Part shown: one piece after another, positions 48,773-58,459 of the stretch
Position numbering within the stretch: position 1 is the first letter of the stretch
How the letters are laid out: each line of letters opens with the position of its first letter
Made by a program: the position numbers and the translations under genes
Source: JALZEG01 sp035942255
Lineage (GTDB): Bacteria; Actinomycetota; CADDZG01; WHSQ01
Direction of reading: 5' to 3'
NCBI GenBank assembly: GCA_035942255.1
Contig: DASZDG010000022.1
Location: 1-64,000, forward strand
Length of the DNA stretch: 64,000 nucleotides
The notes under the pieces: model-generated
What the model saw: only the letters and a program-made list of their open reading frames with translations
The model's database searches: none
Told to the model about the DNA's origin: nothing

Positions 48773-49990
48773 ATGAACGAGCCGTCACGGCGCAGGGACC
48801 GCGCCTCGAAACTCAACGCCTTGCTGGGCCTCGTCGCCGTCGGGCTGTTCTCCGGCGCGCTCGCGCTCACGTGGTTCTTCCTCCAGGGCGGGTTCCAGAC
48901 CGGCGTGCCCGTAAGCGCCGTCTTCTCCGGGCGCGGCGTCGGACAGCAGCTGCGCGTCGGGGGCGACGTGAAGATCCGCGGCGTGCTCGTCGGACGGATC
49001 CGTGACATCGATCTCGCCGATGACGGGACGGCACGCGTCGACCTGTTGATCGAACACGACCTGGAGATACCCGCCGACGCGGTTGCCGAGATCCGGTCCA
49101 AGACCGTCTTCGGCGAGAAGTGGGTCGAGCTGATCCCGCCATCCGGCGCGGAGGCGACCGCGTTCCTCACCGAGGGCAGCGTCATCCCCGACGAGCGGAC
49201 GAAGGAGCCGCTGGAGCTCGAGCGGTCGTTGCAGCTCGGCCACGACCTCCTGTCCCGGCTCCCGCTGCGCGACCTCACTACTGTCTTCTCCACGCTCGCT
49301 GAGGGGTTCACCGGCAGCGAAGCCGACGCGCGGCAGGCGCTTGACCGCGGCATCGTCGCGCTCCGCGCGGTGAACGCACGGAGCGACGAGCTCGACCTCG
49401 CGCTCGTGCAGCTGCGGCAGACGGCCGAATGGCTGGACGACAACGACGGCGACGTGCTGTCGTTCATGGAGTCGCTCGACGACGCGAACCGCGCGTTCGT
49501 GGGGGCGGCCCCCGAGTACCGCGCGTCGCTCCAGTCCCTCCCGTTGTTCCTCAACGACCTCGCGGCGTTCCAGGAGCGCATCGAGCCCGGGCTGGGACGC
49601 CTGGTCGAAGACGGCGCGACCGTCGCCGAGATCGTCGCGGCGCGCTCCGATGCGCTGACCGACATCGTCGTGCAGCTCCAGGCGTTCACGACCGTCTGGA
49701 ACTCGGGCCTGAAGCAGCCGTGCGAGGGGCTCTACGAGAGCGACCTCACGTGCTGGCAGGTCTACCAGGCCCCCGGGCTCGAGTCGCGGGGGCTGTACGG
49801 CACCGGCACCGGCCCGCTCGGCGACTCCGCGAACGACCCGCTCGCCGGGGTGAGTGGGCGCGTCTCCGACGCGACTTTCTCCGAGCTCGTGCGCGCGTAC
49901 ACCGGACGCGAGGTCCCGCGCCCGCTCGCGCAAGTCCTGTACGAGCCGGTGCGTGAGGCGCTGCCCGAGCTGGTCGGGGGTGGCCTGTGA
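48773..49990 (+). CDS. Mce-family protein, first of six (MlaD domain)
   Basis: 405 residues, ATG with GGGGAG upstream. Membrane anchor at about 18-38 (ALLGLVAVGLFSGALALTWF), MlaD/Mce domain about 42-120 (VSAVFSGRGVGQQLRVGGDV, KIRGVLVGRIRDIDL, ADAVAEIRSKTVFGEKWVEL), then a helical barrel-like region to the end. Mce proteins form envelope-spanning hexameric tubes that carry lipids or sterols. The six genes overlap by 4 nt in series, so they make one operon. Confidence 0.9.
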   Translation: MNEPSRRRDRASKLNALLGLVAVGLFSGALALTWFFLQGGFQTGVPVSAVFSGRGVGQQLRVGGDVKIRGVLVGRIRDIDLADDGTARVDLLIEHDLEIPADAVAEIRSKTVFGEKWVELIPPSGAEATAFLTEGSVIPDERTKEPLELERSLQLGHDLLSRLPLRDLTTVFSTLAEGFTGSEADARQALDRGIVALRAVNARSDELDLALVQLRQTAEWLDDNDGDVLSFMESLDDANRAFVGAAPEYRASLQSLPLFLNDLAAFQERIEPGLGRLVEDGATVAEIVAARSDALTDIVVQLQAFTTVWNSGLKQPCEGLYESDLTCWQVYQAPGLESRGLYGTGTGPLGDSANDPLAGVSGRVSDATFSELVRAYTGREVPRPLAQVLYEPVREALPELVGGGL

Positions 49991-50979
49991 TCCAGAGCCT
50001 CCGGTGGGTCGCGCTGAAGCTCCTGGTCTTCACGATCGTGACGATCCTCGTGACGACCTACCTCGCGAGCATCATCGGGAACTTCCGGCTGTTCGCGAGC
50101 CCGTACGAGATCAGCGCGGAGCTGACGGACGCGACCGGGCTGCTCCGGGGAGACGTCGTCAAGGCCGCGGGCGTCACCGTCGGGCGCGTCGAGGAGATCG
50201 GCATCCGCGACGGGATCGCGGTCGTGACGATGACGATCGACGAGGGCACGGAGCTGCCGGCGGACCTCGAGGCGCAGGTGCGCTTCCGCAATCTCGTCGG
50301 ACAGCGGATGATCACGCTCTCGGCCCCCAGCGCGTCGTCGGGGGAGCTCACCGAGCCCGGTGACGTCATCCCGCTCGACCGGACGGAGCCCGCGTTCGAC
50401 CTGTCCGCGCTCTTCAACGGTCTGCGGCCGCTGATCCGCTCCACCGACCCGCACGACATCAACGTCGTGACCCGCGCGATGACGAAGGCGCTCTCGGGCC
50501 GCGCCGACGAGGTCGAGTCGTTCCTCGCGAACGTCGGCGACATCTCGACGAGCCTCGCGTCGAAGGACGGCGAGCTCGCAGTGATGCTCGACGCCCTCAA
50601 CGAGGTCACGGACGAGCTGAACGGCCGGGGAGGCCAGCTGCAGGCGACGCTCGCCGACCTGAACGCCTTCCTCGGCGACCTCGACGCTAGCAAGGACGAC
50701 CTGTCCGCCGCGCTCGTCAACCTGGACGACGCGGCGACTCGCCTGAACCGCGTCGTGGCACGAAACGACACGAACATCGAGGCGGAGCTGGACGACCTCG
50801 CGATCCTGCTCGACGCCGTCGACGACAAGCGCGGGGACCTCCGCGGTGCGTTGCGGGCTCTACCCCCGATGCTGGTCGCGGTCGAGCGCGTGAACTCCTA
50901 CGGCCAGTGGGCGAACCTGCACCTCGTCCACGTCTGCAAGGACGACACCGGCGAGTGCGGCGGGCGGTGGATGCCGTGA
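49987..50979 (+). CDS. Mce-family protein, second of six
   Basis: 330 residues, GTG start. Anchor at about 7-28 (VALKLLVFTIVTILVTTYLA), Mce domain (ISAELTDATGLLRGDVVKAA, GVTVGRVEEIGI, EAQVRFRNLVGQRMITLSAP), then long helices rich in LDAL and LDDA patterns ending in QWANLHLVHVCKDDTGEC. Shorter than its neighbours. Confidence 0.9.
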   Translation: MIQSLRWVALKLLVFTIVTILVTTYLASIIGNFRLFASPYEISAELTDATGLLRGDVVKAAGVTVGRVEEIGIRDGIAVVTMTIDEGTELPADLEAQVRFRNLVGQRMITLSAPSASSGELTEPGDVIPLDRTEPAFDLSALFNGLRPLIRSTDPHDINVVTRAMTKALSGRADEVESFLANVGDISTSLASKDGELAVMLDALNEVTDELNGRGGQLQATLADLNAFLGDLDASKDDLSAALVNLDDAATRLNRVVARNDTNIEAELDDLAILLDAVDDKRGDLRGALRALPPMLVAVERVNSYGQWANLHLVHVCKDDTGECGGRWMP

Positions 50980-52076
50980 CGAAGACGTTCCGCGAGCGGC
51001 GCCCCTGGCTGGTCGGCATCACCTGCATCGTGCTGATCGCCGCGGGAGTGGCGGGCGCGTTCTCGATCAACCGGTTCCAGGGGCTGCGTGGCGTCTACAC
51101 GCTGTCGGCAGACCTCGCCGACGCGGCCGGGCTCCAGCCCGGGAACGAGGTGCGCGTCGCGGGCGTGAAGGTCGGGACCGTCAAGCGCGTCGACCTGCGT
51201 CGCGACGCGGCGCGCGTCGAGATGGAGCTGCAGGACGACGTCCGGATCCCGGTCGAGAGCTCGCTCGAGGTCAAGCTGAAGACGCTGCTCGGCCAGAAGT
51301 TCGTCGACCTGCAGATGCCGCGGGCCTTCCTCGAGACCGCCGCGGCCGGGGGCGACGTCGACTCCGCCACCGACGGGTACTTCCAGGAGGGCGGAGTCAT
51401 CCCGCTCGCCCAGACGAGCATCCCGTTCGAGATCTACCAGGCCGCCAACGAGGGGACCGCGGTCCTCGAGGGGATCGACAAGGACGCGCTGCGGGAGCTG
51501 ATCGTGACGCTCGACGAGACGATCGGGGCCTCCAAGGAGGAGCTGGGCCGGGCGCTGGACGCGGCCGGCGACGCGGGCGAGGTGCTCGCGCGCAACAGCG
51601 GGCCGCTGAAGACCCTGCTGCGGCAGTCGGCGCAGCTGACCGGGACGCTCAGCGCGTCCGGCGGCGACATCGACGGGATCCTGCTGCGCTCCGCCGACGT
51701 GCTCAACGTGCTCGCGGAGCGGCGCGCGACGATCTCGTCGCTGCTCGCCGCCACCGAGGACCTGTCGCGCAACCTCGGCGTGCTCATCCGTGCGTCGAAG
51801 GGCTCGATCGAGGTCGGCACCGCGGACCTGAACTCGGTGCTCGCGCTCGCGTCCGGTGAGCTCGAGACCATCGAGGCCGCCCTCTCCGAGCTCGACACCG
51901 CGCAGGAGATGTTCGCTCAGCCGCTCCGGTTCGGCCGCTTCGTCGAGGGCCACGTCTGCTCGATCACCACCGCGGACACCTGCGTCCCCGGTGGATCGCC
52001 GGACCAGCCGGGCCTGCCGGTCCACAACACCGAGCCGGGCTCGCACGACGAGCAAGAGCTCCGGAGGCTGCCGTGA
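50976..52076 (+). CDS. Mce-family protein, third of six
   Basis: 366 residues, GTG 50976 (GTG 50967 in the same frame is possible). Anchor WLVGITCIVLIAAGVAGAFS, Mce domain YTLSADLADAAGLQPGNEVR, VAGVKVGTVKRVDLRRD, LEVKLKTLLGQKFVDLQMPR, and a long helical section. Ends with a Cys-containing segment VEGHVCSITTADTCVPGGSP. Confidence 0.9.
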   Translation: MTKTFRERRPWLVGITCIVLIAAGVAGAFSINRFQGLRGVYTLSADLADAAGLQPGNEVRVAGVKVGTVKRVDLRRDAARVEMELQDDVRIPVESSLEVKLKTLLGQKFVDLQMPRAFLETAAAGGDVDSATDGYFQEGGVIPLAQTSIPFEIYQAANEGTAVLEGIDKDALRELIVTLDETIGASKEELGRALDAAGDAGEVLARNSGPLKTLLRQSAQLTGTLSASGGDIDGILLRSADVLNVLAERRATISSLLAATEDLSRNLGVLIRASKGSIEVGTADLNSVLALASGELETIEAALSELDTAQEMFAQPLRFGRFVEGHVCSITTADTCVPGGSPDQPGLPVHNTEPGSHDEQELRRLP

Positions 52077-53350
52077 GAGCGCGCATCCTGTCGCTGTTGA
52101 CGACGATCGCGGTGCTGGCCGCGGCGGGCGGCGCCTACGTGCTCACACGTTCGGAGCAGCCGACCTACACGGTTACCGCGGACCTCGAGCAGGCCCCGAA
52201 CCTCTTCGAAGGGGGACGTGTCATGGTCCGCGGGGTCGAGGTCGGCGACATCACCGGCGTCGAGCCGCGCGGCGAGGGCGTGCGTCTGACGATGGAGATC
52301 GACGAGGGAGTGCGCGTCCCCGCGGATGCCGAGCTCTCGGTCGTGCCGATCACCGTCATCGCCGACCGCTACGTGCAGCTCCACCCTCCGTACGACGGCG
52401 GCCCCGTCATGGAAGACGGCGGCCACATCGCGCTCGATCGCACGACGATCCCCGCGGAGCTCGACGACGTGCTGACGCAGCTCGAGGGGCTGCTCGCGGC
52501 CCTCGAGCCCGAGCCGGGGGACCGCAACGGCCCGCTCGCGAGCCTCGTCCGGAACCTCGACGAGGCCCTCGCCGGCCGGTCGGAGTCCCTCGCGCATGCG
52601 CTGAAGGGCGGCGCCACCGGGCTGGAGACGCTCGCGTCGTCCGAGCAGGACCTGCGCGCGCTGATCGGCAACCTGGACTCGTTGTTCCTCGTGCTCGCGA
52701 ACCGCTCGAGCGAGATCGGGCTCGTCAACGAGCGCTTCCGCGCCGTGGCGGAGTCGCTTGCCTCGGACCAGGCGGAGCTCGAGGGCACGATCGAGAACCT
52801 CGCGTTCCTGTCCGGCGAGGCCGCGTCGCTCATCGAGCGCAGCGGGGACGACGTCGGCGTCGCGTTCTCGCGGCTGCGCGAGATCGTCGACGCGGTGCTG
52901 CGCCACCAGGGCGATCTCGAGCGGGGCGCGCGCTGGACGAACGCGATCGCTCAGGCGCTCGGCGAGACCGATGCGTCGGGCCGCGGCCGTTGGGCGTACT
53001 CCGGCCGGCAGGCGCCGCCGGGCACAGAGGGGGCCGAGTACAACTACCGGATCGACTCGCGCGACACGATCTCGTGCGAGCGGCTGCGGGAGATCGTCCG
53101 CACCGTGCTGATCCTCACGCCCGGCGCGACCGTCGACGACCTGCTGATCACCGTGAACTCGCACATCCCCGACTCGTACGAGGACGAGCTCGAGTTCCTC
53201 GTCCGCCAGCTGATCCCGATCTGCGTGCGCAAGCAGCAGCCGGTGAGCGCGCGGACCGAGGCGCTCGTCAAGAGCGTGGCGGCCGAGATCGGAGAGAAGC
53301 GCTTCGTCCGGATGCTCAGCAAGTGGTTCTGGGAGGGCGATCCCAGGTGA
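52073..53350 (+). CDS. Mce-family protein, fourth of six
   Basis: 425 residues, GTG start. Anchor at about 4-24, Mce domain YTVTADLEQAPNLFEGGRVM, VRGVEVGDITGVEPRGEG, ELSVVPITVIADRYVQLHPP, then helical region and a C-terminal segment DTISCERLREIVRTVLILTP and LIPICVRKQQPVSARTEALV not seen in the others. Longest of the run apart from the sixth. Confidence 0.9.
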   Translation: MRARILSLLTTIAVLAAAGGAYVLTRSEQPTYTVTADLEQAPNLFEGGRVMVRGVEVGDITGVEPRGEGVRLTMEIDEGVRVPADAELSVVPITVIADRYVQLHPPYDGGPVMEDGGHIALDRTTIPAELDDVLTQLEGLLAALEPEPGDRNGPLASLVRNLDEALAGRSESLAHALKGGATGLETLASSEQDLRALIGNLDSLFLVLANRSSEIGLVNERFRAVAESLASDQAELEGTIENLAFLSGEAASLIERSGDDVGVAFSRLREIVDAVLRHQGDLERGARWTNAIAQALGETDASGRGRWAYSGRQAPPGTEGAEYNYRIDSRDTISCERLREIVRTVLILTPGATVDDLLITVNSHIPDSYEDELEFLVRQLIPICVRKQQPVSARTEALVKSVAAEIGEKRFVRMLSKWFWEGDPR

Positions 53351-54360
53351 AACGACTAACCCGTGCCCTCGCGCTAATGCTCGTTGCGGTTACGGCGTCG
53401 TCGTGCGCGCTGTTCACGACCGACCCGAGCCCGGAGCTTGTCGCGTACTTCCGCGACGTCGGCGACCTCGTCGAGAAGGGCACGGTGCAGGTCGCGGACG
53501 TCGAGGTGGGGTCGGTCCAGGAGATCGACCTCGTCATGGAAGGCGGCGAGATGCTCGCCCGGGTGACGATGTCGATCGACGAGGGCGAACGCATCCCCGC
53601 CGAGGGCCTCCGCGCCGTCGTGCGCCAGACGTCGCTGCTCGGCGAGCAGTTCGTCGAGCTCGTCCCCGGCCCCCACTCCCCGCCGTACCTCGGCGCGGCA
53701 CAGGCGACGATCCCCGTCGAGAGGACCGACCGGATCGTCGACATCGAGACGTTCCTCGGAGACGTCTCCGCCTTCGTCGGCGGAGGCGGGCTCGAGGACC
53801 TCAACTCGTTCACGCACGCGCAGGCGCTGATCCTCGAAGACCGTGGGCGCCGCTTCGGCGAGACGATCGAGGAGCTCGAGAAGTTCACGTCGGTGCTCGC
53901 CGGCCGCAGGTTCGACATCGAAGCGGCGATCGACGGCCTCGCGTCGGCGGGGAGCACGCTCGCCGCGAACCGCGACACGCTGGGGTCGTTCCTCGACTCG
54001 CTCGAGGACGCGAACGCGCTGCTCGCCGAGCAGGGCGACGGCCTGCAGCGCCTGTTCTCGTCGCTGCGCCGCTTCGGCTCGGTCAACGCGCGCTTCCTCG
54101 CGAAGCACGAGGACGCGATCAACCGGCAGTTCCGCGCGCTGCGCCCGATCCTCGGGGGTCTCGCGAGCGCGCAGGGTGAGCTGCGGGTGGACATCGCCCA
54201 GCTCCGCACGTTCTTCGAGCTGTTCCCGAAGAGCATGGGTGGGGGACCCGGCGGGACCGGCAAAGGCGACTACATCCAGGCCGAGGCCGTGCTGTGCGAG
54301 GCGCTCGCGGCCTGCAACACGAAGGGCGAGAAGGGCGACGTGCCGGGGGAAGGATCATGA
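53347..54360 (+). CDS. Mce-family lipoprotein, fifth of six (LprN/MceE type)
   Basis: 337 residues, GTG start. A lipoprotein signal peptide with lipobox TASSC (Cys20) replaces the membrane anchor, then Mce domain LVEKGTVQVADVEVGSVQEI, RAVVRQTSLLGEQFVELVPG. The lipoprotein in fifth place matches MceE in mycobacterial operons. Confidence 0.9.
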   Translation: MKRLTRALALMLVAVTASSCALFTTDPSPELVAYFRDVGDLVEKGTVQVADVEVGSVQEIDLVMEGGEMLARVTMSIDEGERIPAEGLRAVVRQTSLLGEQFVELVPGPHSPPYLGAAQATIPVERTDRIVDIETFLGDVSAFVGGGGLEDLNSFTHAQALILEDRGRRFGETIEELEKFTSVLAGRRFDIEAAIDGLASAGSTLAANRDTLGSFLDSLEDANALLAEQGDGLQRLFSSLRRFGSVNARFLAKHEDAINRQFRALRPILGGLASAQGELRVDIAQLRTFFELFPKSMGGGPGGTGKGDYIQAEAVLCEALAACNTKGEKGDVPGEGS

Positions 54361-55652
54361 GGCTCACGCCACGTCTCGCCGTCAACCTAGCCGTCGTCGT
54401 GCTGCTGTTCGTGCTGACCGTCGGGTGGGTCGTGACCAGCGTCGTCGGGCCGGACATCACCGGGGGCCGCTTCGAAGTGACCGCCGACTTCGCCGACTCC
54501 GGCGGCGTGTTCACGAACCAGGAGGTGACGTACCGCGGTGTCCTCGTCGGGCAGGTCGGGGAGATGACGCTCAACGAGGACGGCGTCGACATCGAGCTGC
54601 TGATCGAGAGCGAGTGGGAGGCGAGGATCCCCGCAGACTCCGTGGCGCGCATCCAGAGCAAGAGCGCCGTCGGTGAGCAGTTCGTGAACCTCACCCCGGG
54701 GACGGGATCGACGGCGATGCTCGAGGACGGCGACCGGATCCCGCGCTCGCGCACGGAGCTGCCGGTCGACTTCCAGCGGCTGCTCTCGTCGCTCGACCGC
54801 GTGCTCGCGGACGTGCCGCCGGAGGCGTCGCGCCGTGTGTTCCAGGAGCTTGCCGGCGGCCTGCGCGGCCGAGGGGACGACATCGCGTCGATCCTGGGCG
54901 CGCTCGGCACGCTCGCCGACACATTCGCGGACGTCGCGCCGGAGCAGCAGCGGCTGCTCGAGAGCTCGACGCGCGCGGGGGCCGAGTTCCTCCGCACCAA
55001 GGACGCGTTCGCCGCTGCGCTTCGCGCGGCCGACAAGGTCGCGGCCGGGATCGGGGACGAGCCGGAGGAGCTGCGGGCGCTGTTCGCGCAGAACGACCGC
55101 TTCGCGCGGGCCGGGATCAGGCTGCTGGCGCGGCGCGGCGACGACCTCGAGTCCGGCATCGGAGCGCTCAGCGACCTCGTCGCGTTCCAGCTCGACCAGC
55201 GGGAGCAGATCGAGGACACCCTGAGGTACCTGCCCGGCTTCCTCCACGCGGTCGAGGACGCGTCGGTCCCGTGGCGCTCGCCCGACGGCCGGAAGTTCTA
55301 CCGGATCCGGATCGGGCTGGTCCTCGACAACGTGGCCGAGTCGTGGCCGTGCAAGTACGAGCTGCCGAGCGACCACGAGCGCTTCCCGTTCGAGCGCGAC
55401 GTGCGTCCGGTCATCACGAAGATGGATTGTGTGGCGACCGAGGCCGACCTGTCGCCGAAGATCGCGGCGCTGGTGAAGGCGCTGAGGGCGTATGCGAAGG
55501 ACCACCCCCTTCCGGAGCCGGCGCAGCGAGGCGAGCACGAGGCCGGGGCGGACCGCGGGCCCGCGGCCCACGCAGCCCCCGAGCCGGACGACGACGGGGT
55601 CGACTCGTGGCAGGACGTCTTCTCGGGTGGCTGGATCCGGGACCGGCTGTAG
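54357..55652 (+). CDS. Mce-family protein, last of six (MceF-like)
   Basis: 431 residues, ATGA overlap. Anchor at about 8-30 (VNLAVVVLLFVLTVGWVVTS), Mce domain FEVTADFADSGGVFTNQEVT, YRGVLVGQVGEMTLNEDG, ARIQSKSAVGEQFVNLTPGT, helical region, a Cys pair (SWPCKYELPSDHERFPF; ITKMDCVATEADLS) and a charged Ala/Pro/Glu/Asp tail. End of the mce operon. Confidence 0.9.
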   Translation: MRLTPRLAVNLAVVVLLFVLTVGWVVTSVVGPDITGGRFEVTADFADSGGVFTNQEVTYRGVLVGQVGEMTLNEDGVDIELLIESEWEARIPADSVARIQSKSAVGEQFVNLTPGTGSTAMLEDGDRIPRSRTELPVDFQRLLSSLDRVLADVPPEASRRVFQELAGGLRGRGDDIASILGALGTLADTFADVAPEQQRLLESSTRAGAEFLRTKDAFAAALRAADKVAAGIGDEPEELRALFAQNDRFARAGIRLLARRGDDLESGIGALSDLVAFQLDQREQIEDTLRYLPGFLHAVEDASVPWRSPDGRKFYRIRIGLVLDNVAESWPCKYELPSDHERFPFERDVRPVITKMDCVATEADLSPKIAALVKALRAYAKDHPLPEPAQRGEHEAGADRGPAAHAAPEPDDDGVDSWQDVFSGGWIRDRL

Positions 55653-55688
55653 CCCCGTAACGCCCCGCGGCCCCGCGACAATGGGGGC

Positions 55689-57560
55689 ATGCCCGTCAAG
55701 CGCACGCTCCAGCGACCTCCCGCGGGGACCATCCCCGCCAGCCCCGGCGCGTACCTCTTCCGGGACGCCCAGGGCCGCGTGATCTACGCCGGCAAGGCGA
55801 AGTCGCTGCGCTCGCGCCTCTCGAACTACTTCGCCAGCGACCTCCACCCCCGCACCAGGGCGATGGTCGAGGCGGCCGCCGACGTGGAGTGGATCGTCAC
55901 CGAGAGCGAGGTCCAGGCCCTCCACCTCGAGCTCAACCTCATCAAGCAGCACCGCCCCCGGTACAACGTCCGCTACCGCGACGACAAGACCTATCCGTAC
56001 CTCGCGATCACGCTCGACGAGGAGTACCCGCGGGCGCGGGTGCTGCGGGAGCGCAAGCGCACCGGCGTCCGCTACTACGGTCCGTTCGCCCACGCGTACG
56101 CGATCCGCGACACGCTCGACCTCCTGCTCCGGACGTTCCCGATGCGCACGTGCAGCCAGGGCGTGTTCGACCGCTGCCGCCGGCGCGGGAAGCCGTGCCT
56201 GCTGTTCCACATCGAACGCTGCGCCGGGCCGTGCGTCGAGGCGGTGTCCGAGCCCGAGCACCGGCAGATCGCCCTCGAGCTCTGCGACTTCCTCGACGGG
56301 AACACGAAGCCGGTGATCCAGCGGCTCGAGGAGCAGATGCGGGGCGCCGCGTCCGCGGAGGAGTTCGAGCGCGCAGCGAAGTACCGGGACCAGCTCGACA
56401 ACGTCCGCAAGGCGATCGCGCGCCAGCAGATGGTGTCTGCGCACGCGGAGCACATGGACGTCATCGGGTTCGCGGAGGACGAGCTCGAGGCCGCGTTCCA
56501 GGTGTTCTTCGTGCGAGGGGGCCGCGTCACCGGCCGCAAGGGGTTCGTCGTCGACAAGGTCGAGGACCTCTCGACGCCCGCGCTCGTCGAGGGGTTCCTG
56601 CAGCGCCTGTACGCGGACTCCGAGCCGCCCCCGCAGGTCCTCGTGCCGGTCGAGCCCGAGGACCACGAGCTGATCCAGCGGTGGCTCGCGGAGCTGCGCG
56701 GCACGAACGTGAAGGTGCGCGTTCCCCAGCGGGGGCAGAAGCGCATCCTGCTCGAGACCGTCACCGAGAACGCCAAGCACGCCTTCGCGCAGCACCGGCT
56801 CAAGCGCTCGAGCGACTTCGCCGCGCGGTCGCTGCAGCTCAACGAGCTCCAGGAAGCGCTCGGGATGGAGGAAGCCCCCCTGCGGATCGAGTGCTTCGAC
56901 ATCTCGAACACGGGGCCCACCGAGGCGGTCGGCTCGATGGTCGTGTTCGAGGACGGGCTCCCGAAGCGATCGGACTACCGGCGCTTCGCCATCAAGTGGG
57001 GGCAGGGACAGGACGACTTCGCGAACATGGGAGAGGTCATCCGCAGGCGGTTCGCGCGCTACCTCGAGGAGAGCGAGGCTTCGCTCGAACCCGGAGCCAA
57101 GCCGAGGAAGTTCGCCTACCCTCCGAACCTCGTCGTGATCGACGGCGGCAAGGGCCAGCTCAACCGCGCCGTCGAGGTGATGGAGGAGCTCGGGGTCGAA
57201 GGCGTGACGACGGTGTCGCTCGCCAAACGGATGGAGGAGGTCTTCGTGCCGGGAAAGGCCGACCCGATCCTGATCCCGCGCGGCTCCGAGGCCCTCTACC
57301 TCCTGCAGCGCATCCGCGACGAGGCCCACAGGTTCGCGCTCACGTACCACCAGCTGCGGCGCACGAAGAAGATGACGCAGTCGGCCCTCGACGGGATCCC
57401 GGGCCTCGGCGAGGTCCGCCGCAAGAAGCTCCTGAAGCACTTCGGCTCGGTGAAGCGCGTGCGCGAGGCGAGCCTGGAGGAGCTGCGCGCGGTGCCGGGG
57501 CTTCCGGACGCGGTCGCCGAGGCCGTGTTCGAGACGCTCGCGGGGAGAAAGGCGTCGTGA
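55689..57560 (+). CDS. uvrC: Excinuclease ABC subunit C
   Basis: 623 residues. N-terminal GIY-YIG nuclease SPGAYLFRDAQGRVIYAGKA, SLRSRLSNYF and EVQALHLELNLIKQHRPRYN; Cys cluster CSQGVFDRCRRRGKPCLLF; UvrB-binding UVR motif EFERAAKYRDQLDNVRKAI (about 225-243); RNase-H-like second nuclease RIECFDISNTGPTEAVGSMV and VVIDGGKGQLN; C-terminal tandem helix-hairpin-helix PGLGEVRRKKLLKHFGS. Makes both incisions in nucleotide excision repair. rapZ follows with a GTGA overlap. Confidence 0.97.
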   Translation: MPVKRTLQRPPAGTIPASPGAYLFRDAQGRVIYAGKAKSLRSRLSNYFASDLHPRTRAMVEAAADVEWIVTESEVQALHLELNLIKQHRPRYNVRYRDDKTYPYLAITLDEEYPRARVLRERKRTGVRYYGPFAHAYAIRDTLDLLLRTFPMRTCSQGVFDRCRRRGKPCLLFHIERCAGPCVEAVSEPEHRQIALELCDFLDGNTKPVIQRLEEQMRGAASAEEFERAAKYRDQLDNVRKAIARQQMVSAHAEHMDVIGFAEDELEAAFQVFFVRGGRVTGRKGFVVDKVEDLSTPALVEGFLQRLYADSEPPPQVLVPVEPEDHELIQRWLAELRGTNVKVRVPQRGQKRILLETVTENAKHAFAQHRLKRSSDFAARSLQLNELQEALGMEEAPLRIECFDISNTGPTEAVGSMVVFEDGLPKRSDYRRFAIKWGQGQDDFANMGEVIRRRFARYLEESEASLEPGAKPRKFAYPPNLVVIDGGKGQLNRAVEVMEELGVEGVTTVSLAKRMEEVFVPGKADPILIPRGSEALYLLQRIRDEAHRFALTYHQLRRTKKMTQSALDGIPGLGEVRRKKLLKHFGSVKRVREASLEELRAVPGLPDAVAEAVFETLAGRKAS

Positions 57561-58459
57561 CCGGCGAGCTCGTCCGCACCGACGTCGAGGTGACGGTCAT
57601 CAGCGGGCTGTCGGGCGCGGGCATGTCCGAGGCCGCCAAGGCGTTCGAGGACCTCGGCTGGTTCGTGATCGACAACCTGCCCCCGGCCCTGATCGGGAAG
57701 ATGCTCTCGCTCGCGTTCGCGCCCGGCAACGACATCGCCCGGATCGCGATCGTCATCGACTCGCGCGGGGGCACGTTCTTCAGCGAGGCGAAGGACGCCC
57801 TCGCCGAGCTGCGACGCGACGTCGGGAACTTCCGGCTGGTGTTCCTCGAGGCCGACGACGACGCGCTCGTGCGGCGCTTCGACGCGACGCGCCGGCGCCA
57901 TCCGCTCGCGCTCGAGGACCGGGTCGCCATCGGCATCCAGCGCGAGCGCAAGCTCATGCAGTCGCTGCGCGGCAGCGCCGACCTCATCATCGACACGTCG
58001 GACATCACGGTCCGGGACCTCCGGCGCAAGCTCGCCGCGTACTTCGAGGCCGGTCACCCGGCGGAAGGCCTCAAGACCACGATCATCTCGTTCGGCTACA
58101 AGTTCGGGCTCCCCCTCGACGCGGACCTCGTGCTCGACGTGCGCTTCCTGCCGAACCCGCACTGGGTCGAGGGCCTGCGGGAGCTGACGGGGCTCCAGCC
58201 CCCGGTCCGCGAGTACGTGCTCGAGAAGGACGTGACCGAGGACTTCCTCACGAAGGCGAAGGACCTCTTCGGCGTGCTGCTGCCCGGGTACGAGAGCGAG
58301 GGCCGCCACTACCTCACGATCGCCGTCGGCTGCACCGGCGGGCGGCATCGTTCGGTCGTGCTCGCAGAGGAGCTCGGGACGTTCATCAACGACAAGGGCT
58401 ACCCGGCGAAGGTCATCCACCGCGACGTCGAGAGGCCGCCGTCGGTGACCGCGCCGTGA
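57557..58459 (+). CDS. rapZ: RNase adapter RapZ (YvcJ family)
   Basis: 300 residues, GTG start. The N-terminal P-loop reads SGLSGAGMSEAAKAF (16-30): the Walker A lysine position is Met23 and the next Ser/Thr is Ser-Glu. The rest is standard: FEDLGWFVIDNLPPALIGKM, DSRGGTFFSEAKDAL, FLEADDDALVRRFDATRRRH PL, and the C-terminal RapZ domain with GCTGGRHRSVVLAEEL. Overlaps yvcK. Confidence 0.94.
   Translation: MTGELVRTDVEVTVISGLSGAGMSEAAKAFEDLGWFVIDNLPPALIGKMLSLAFAPGNDIARIAIVIDSRGGTFFSEAKDALAELRRDVGNFRLVFLEADDDALVRRFDATRRRHPLALEDRVAIGIQRERKLMQSLRGSADLIIDTSDITVRDLRRKLAAYFEAGHPAEGLKTTIISFGYKFGLPLDADLVLDVRFLPNPHWVEGLRELTGLQPPVREYVLEKDVTEDFLTKAKDLFGVLLPGYESEGRHYLTIAVGCTGGRHRSVVLAEELGTFINDKGYPAKVIHRDVERPPSVTAP

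Noticed and set aside
54387..57440. A ~1000-codon open frame antisense to the last mce gene and uvrC
   Set aside because: Same wobble-mirror effect; spans two certain genes and shows no domain.
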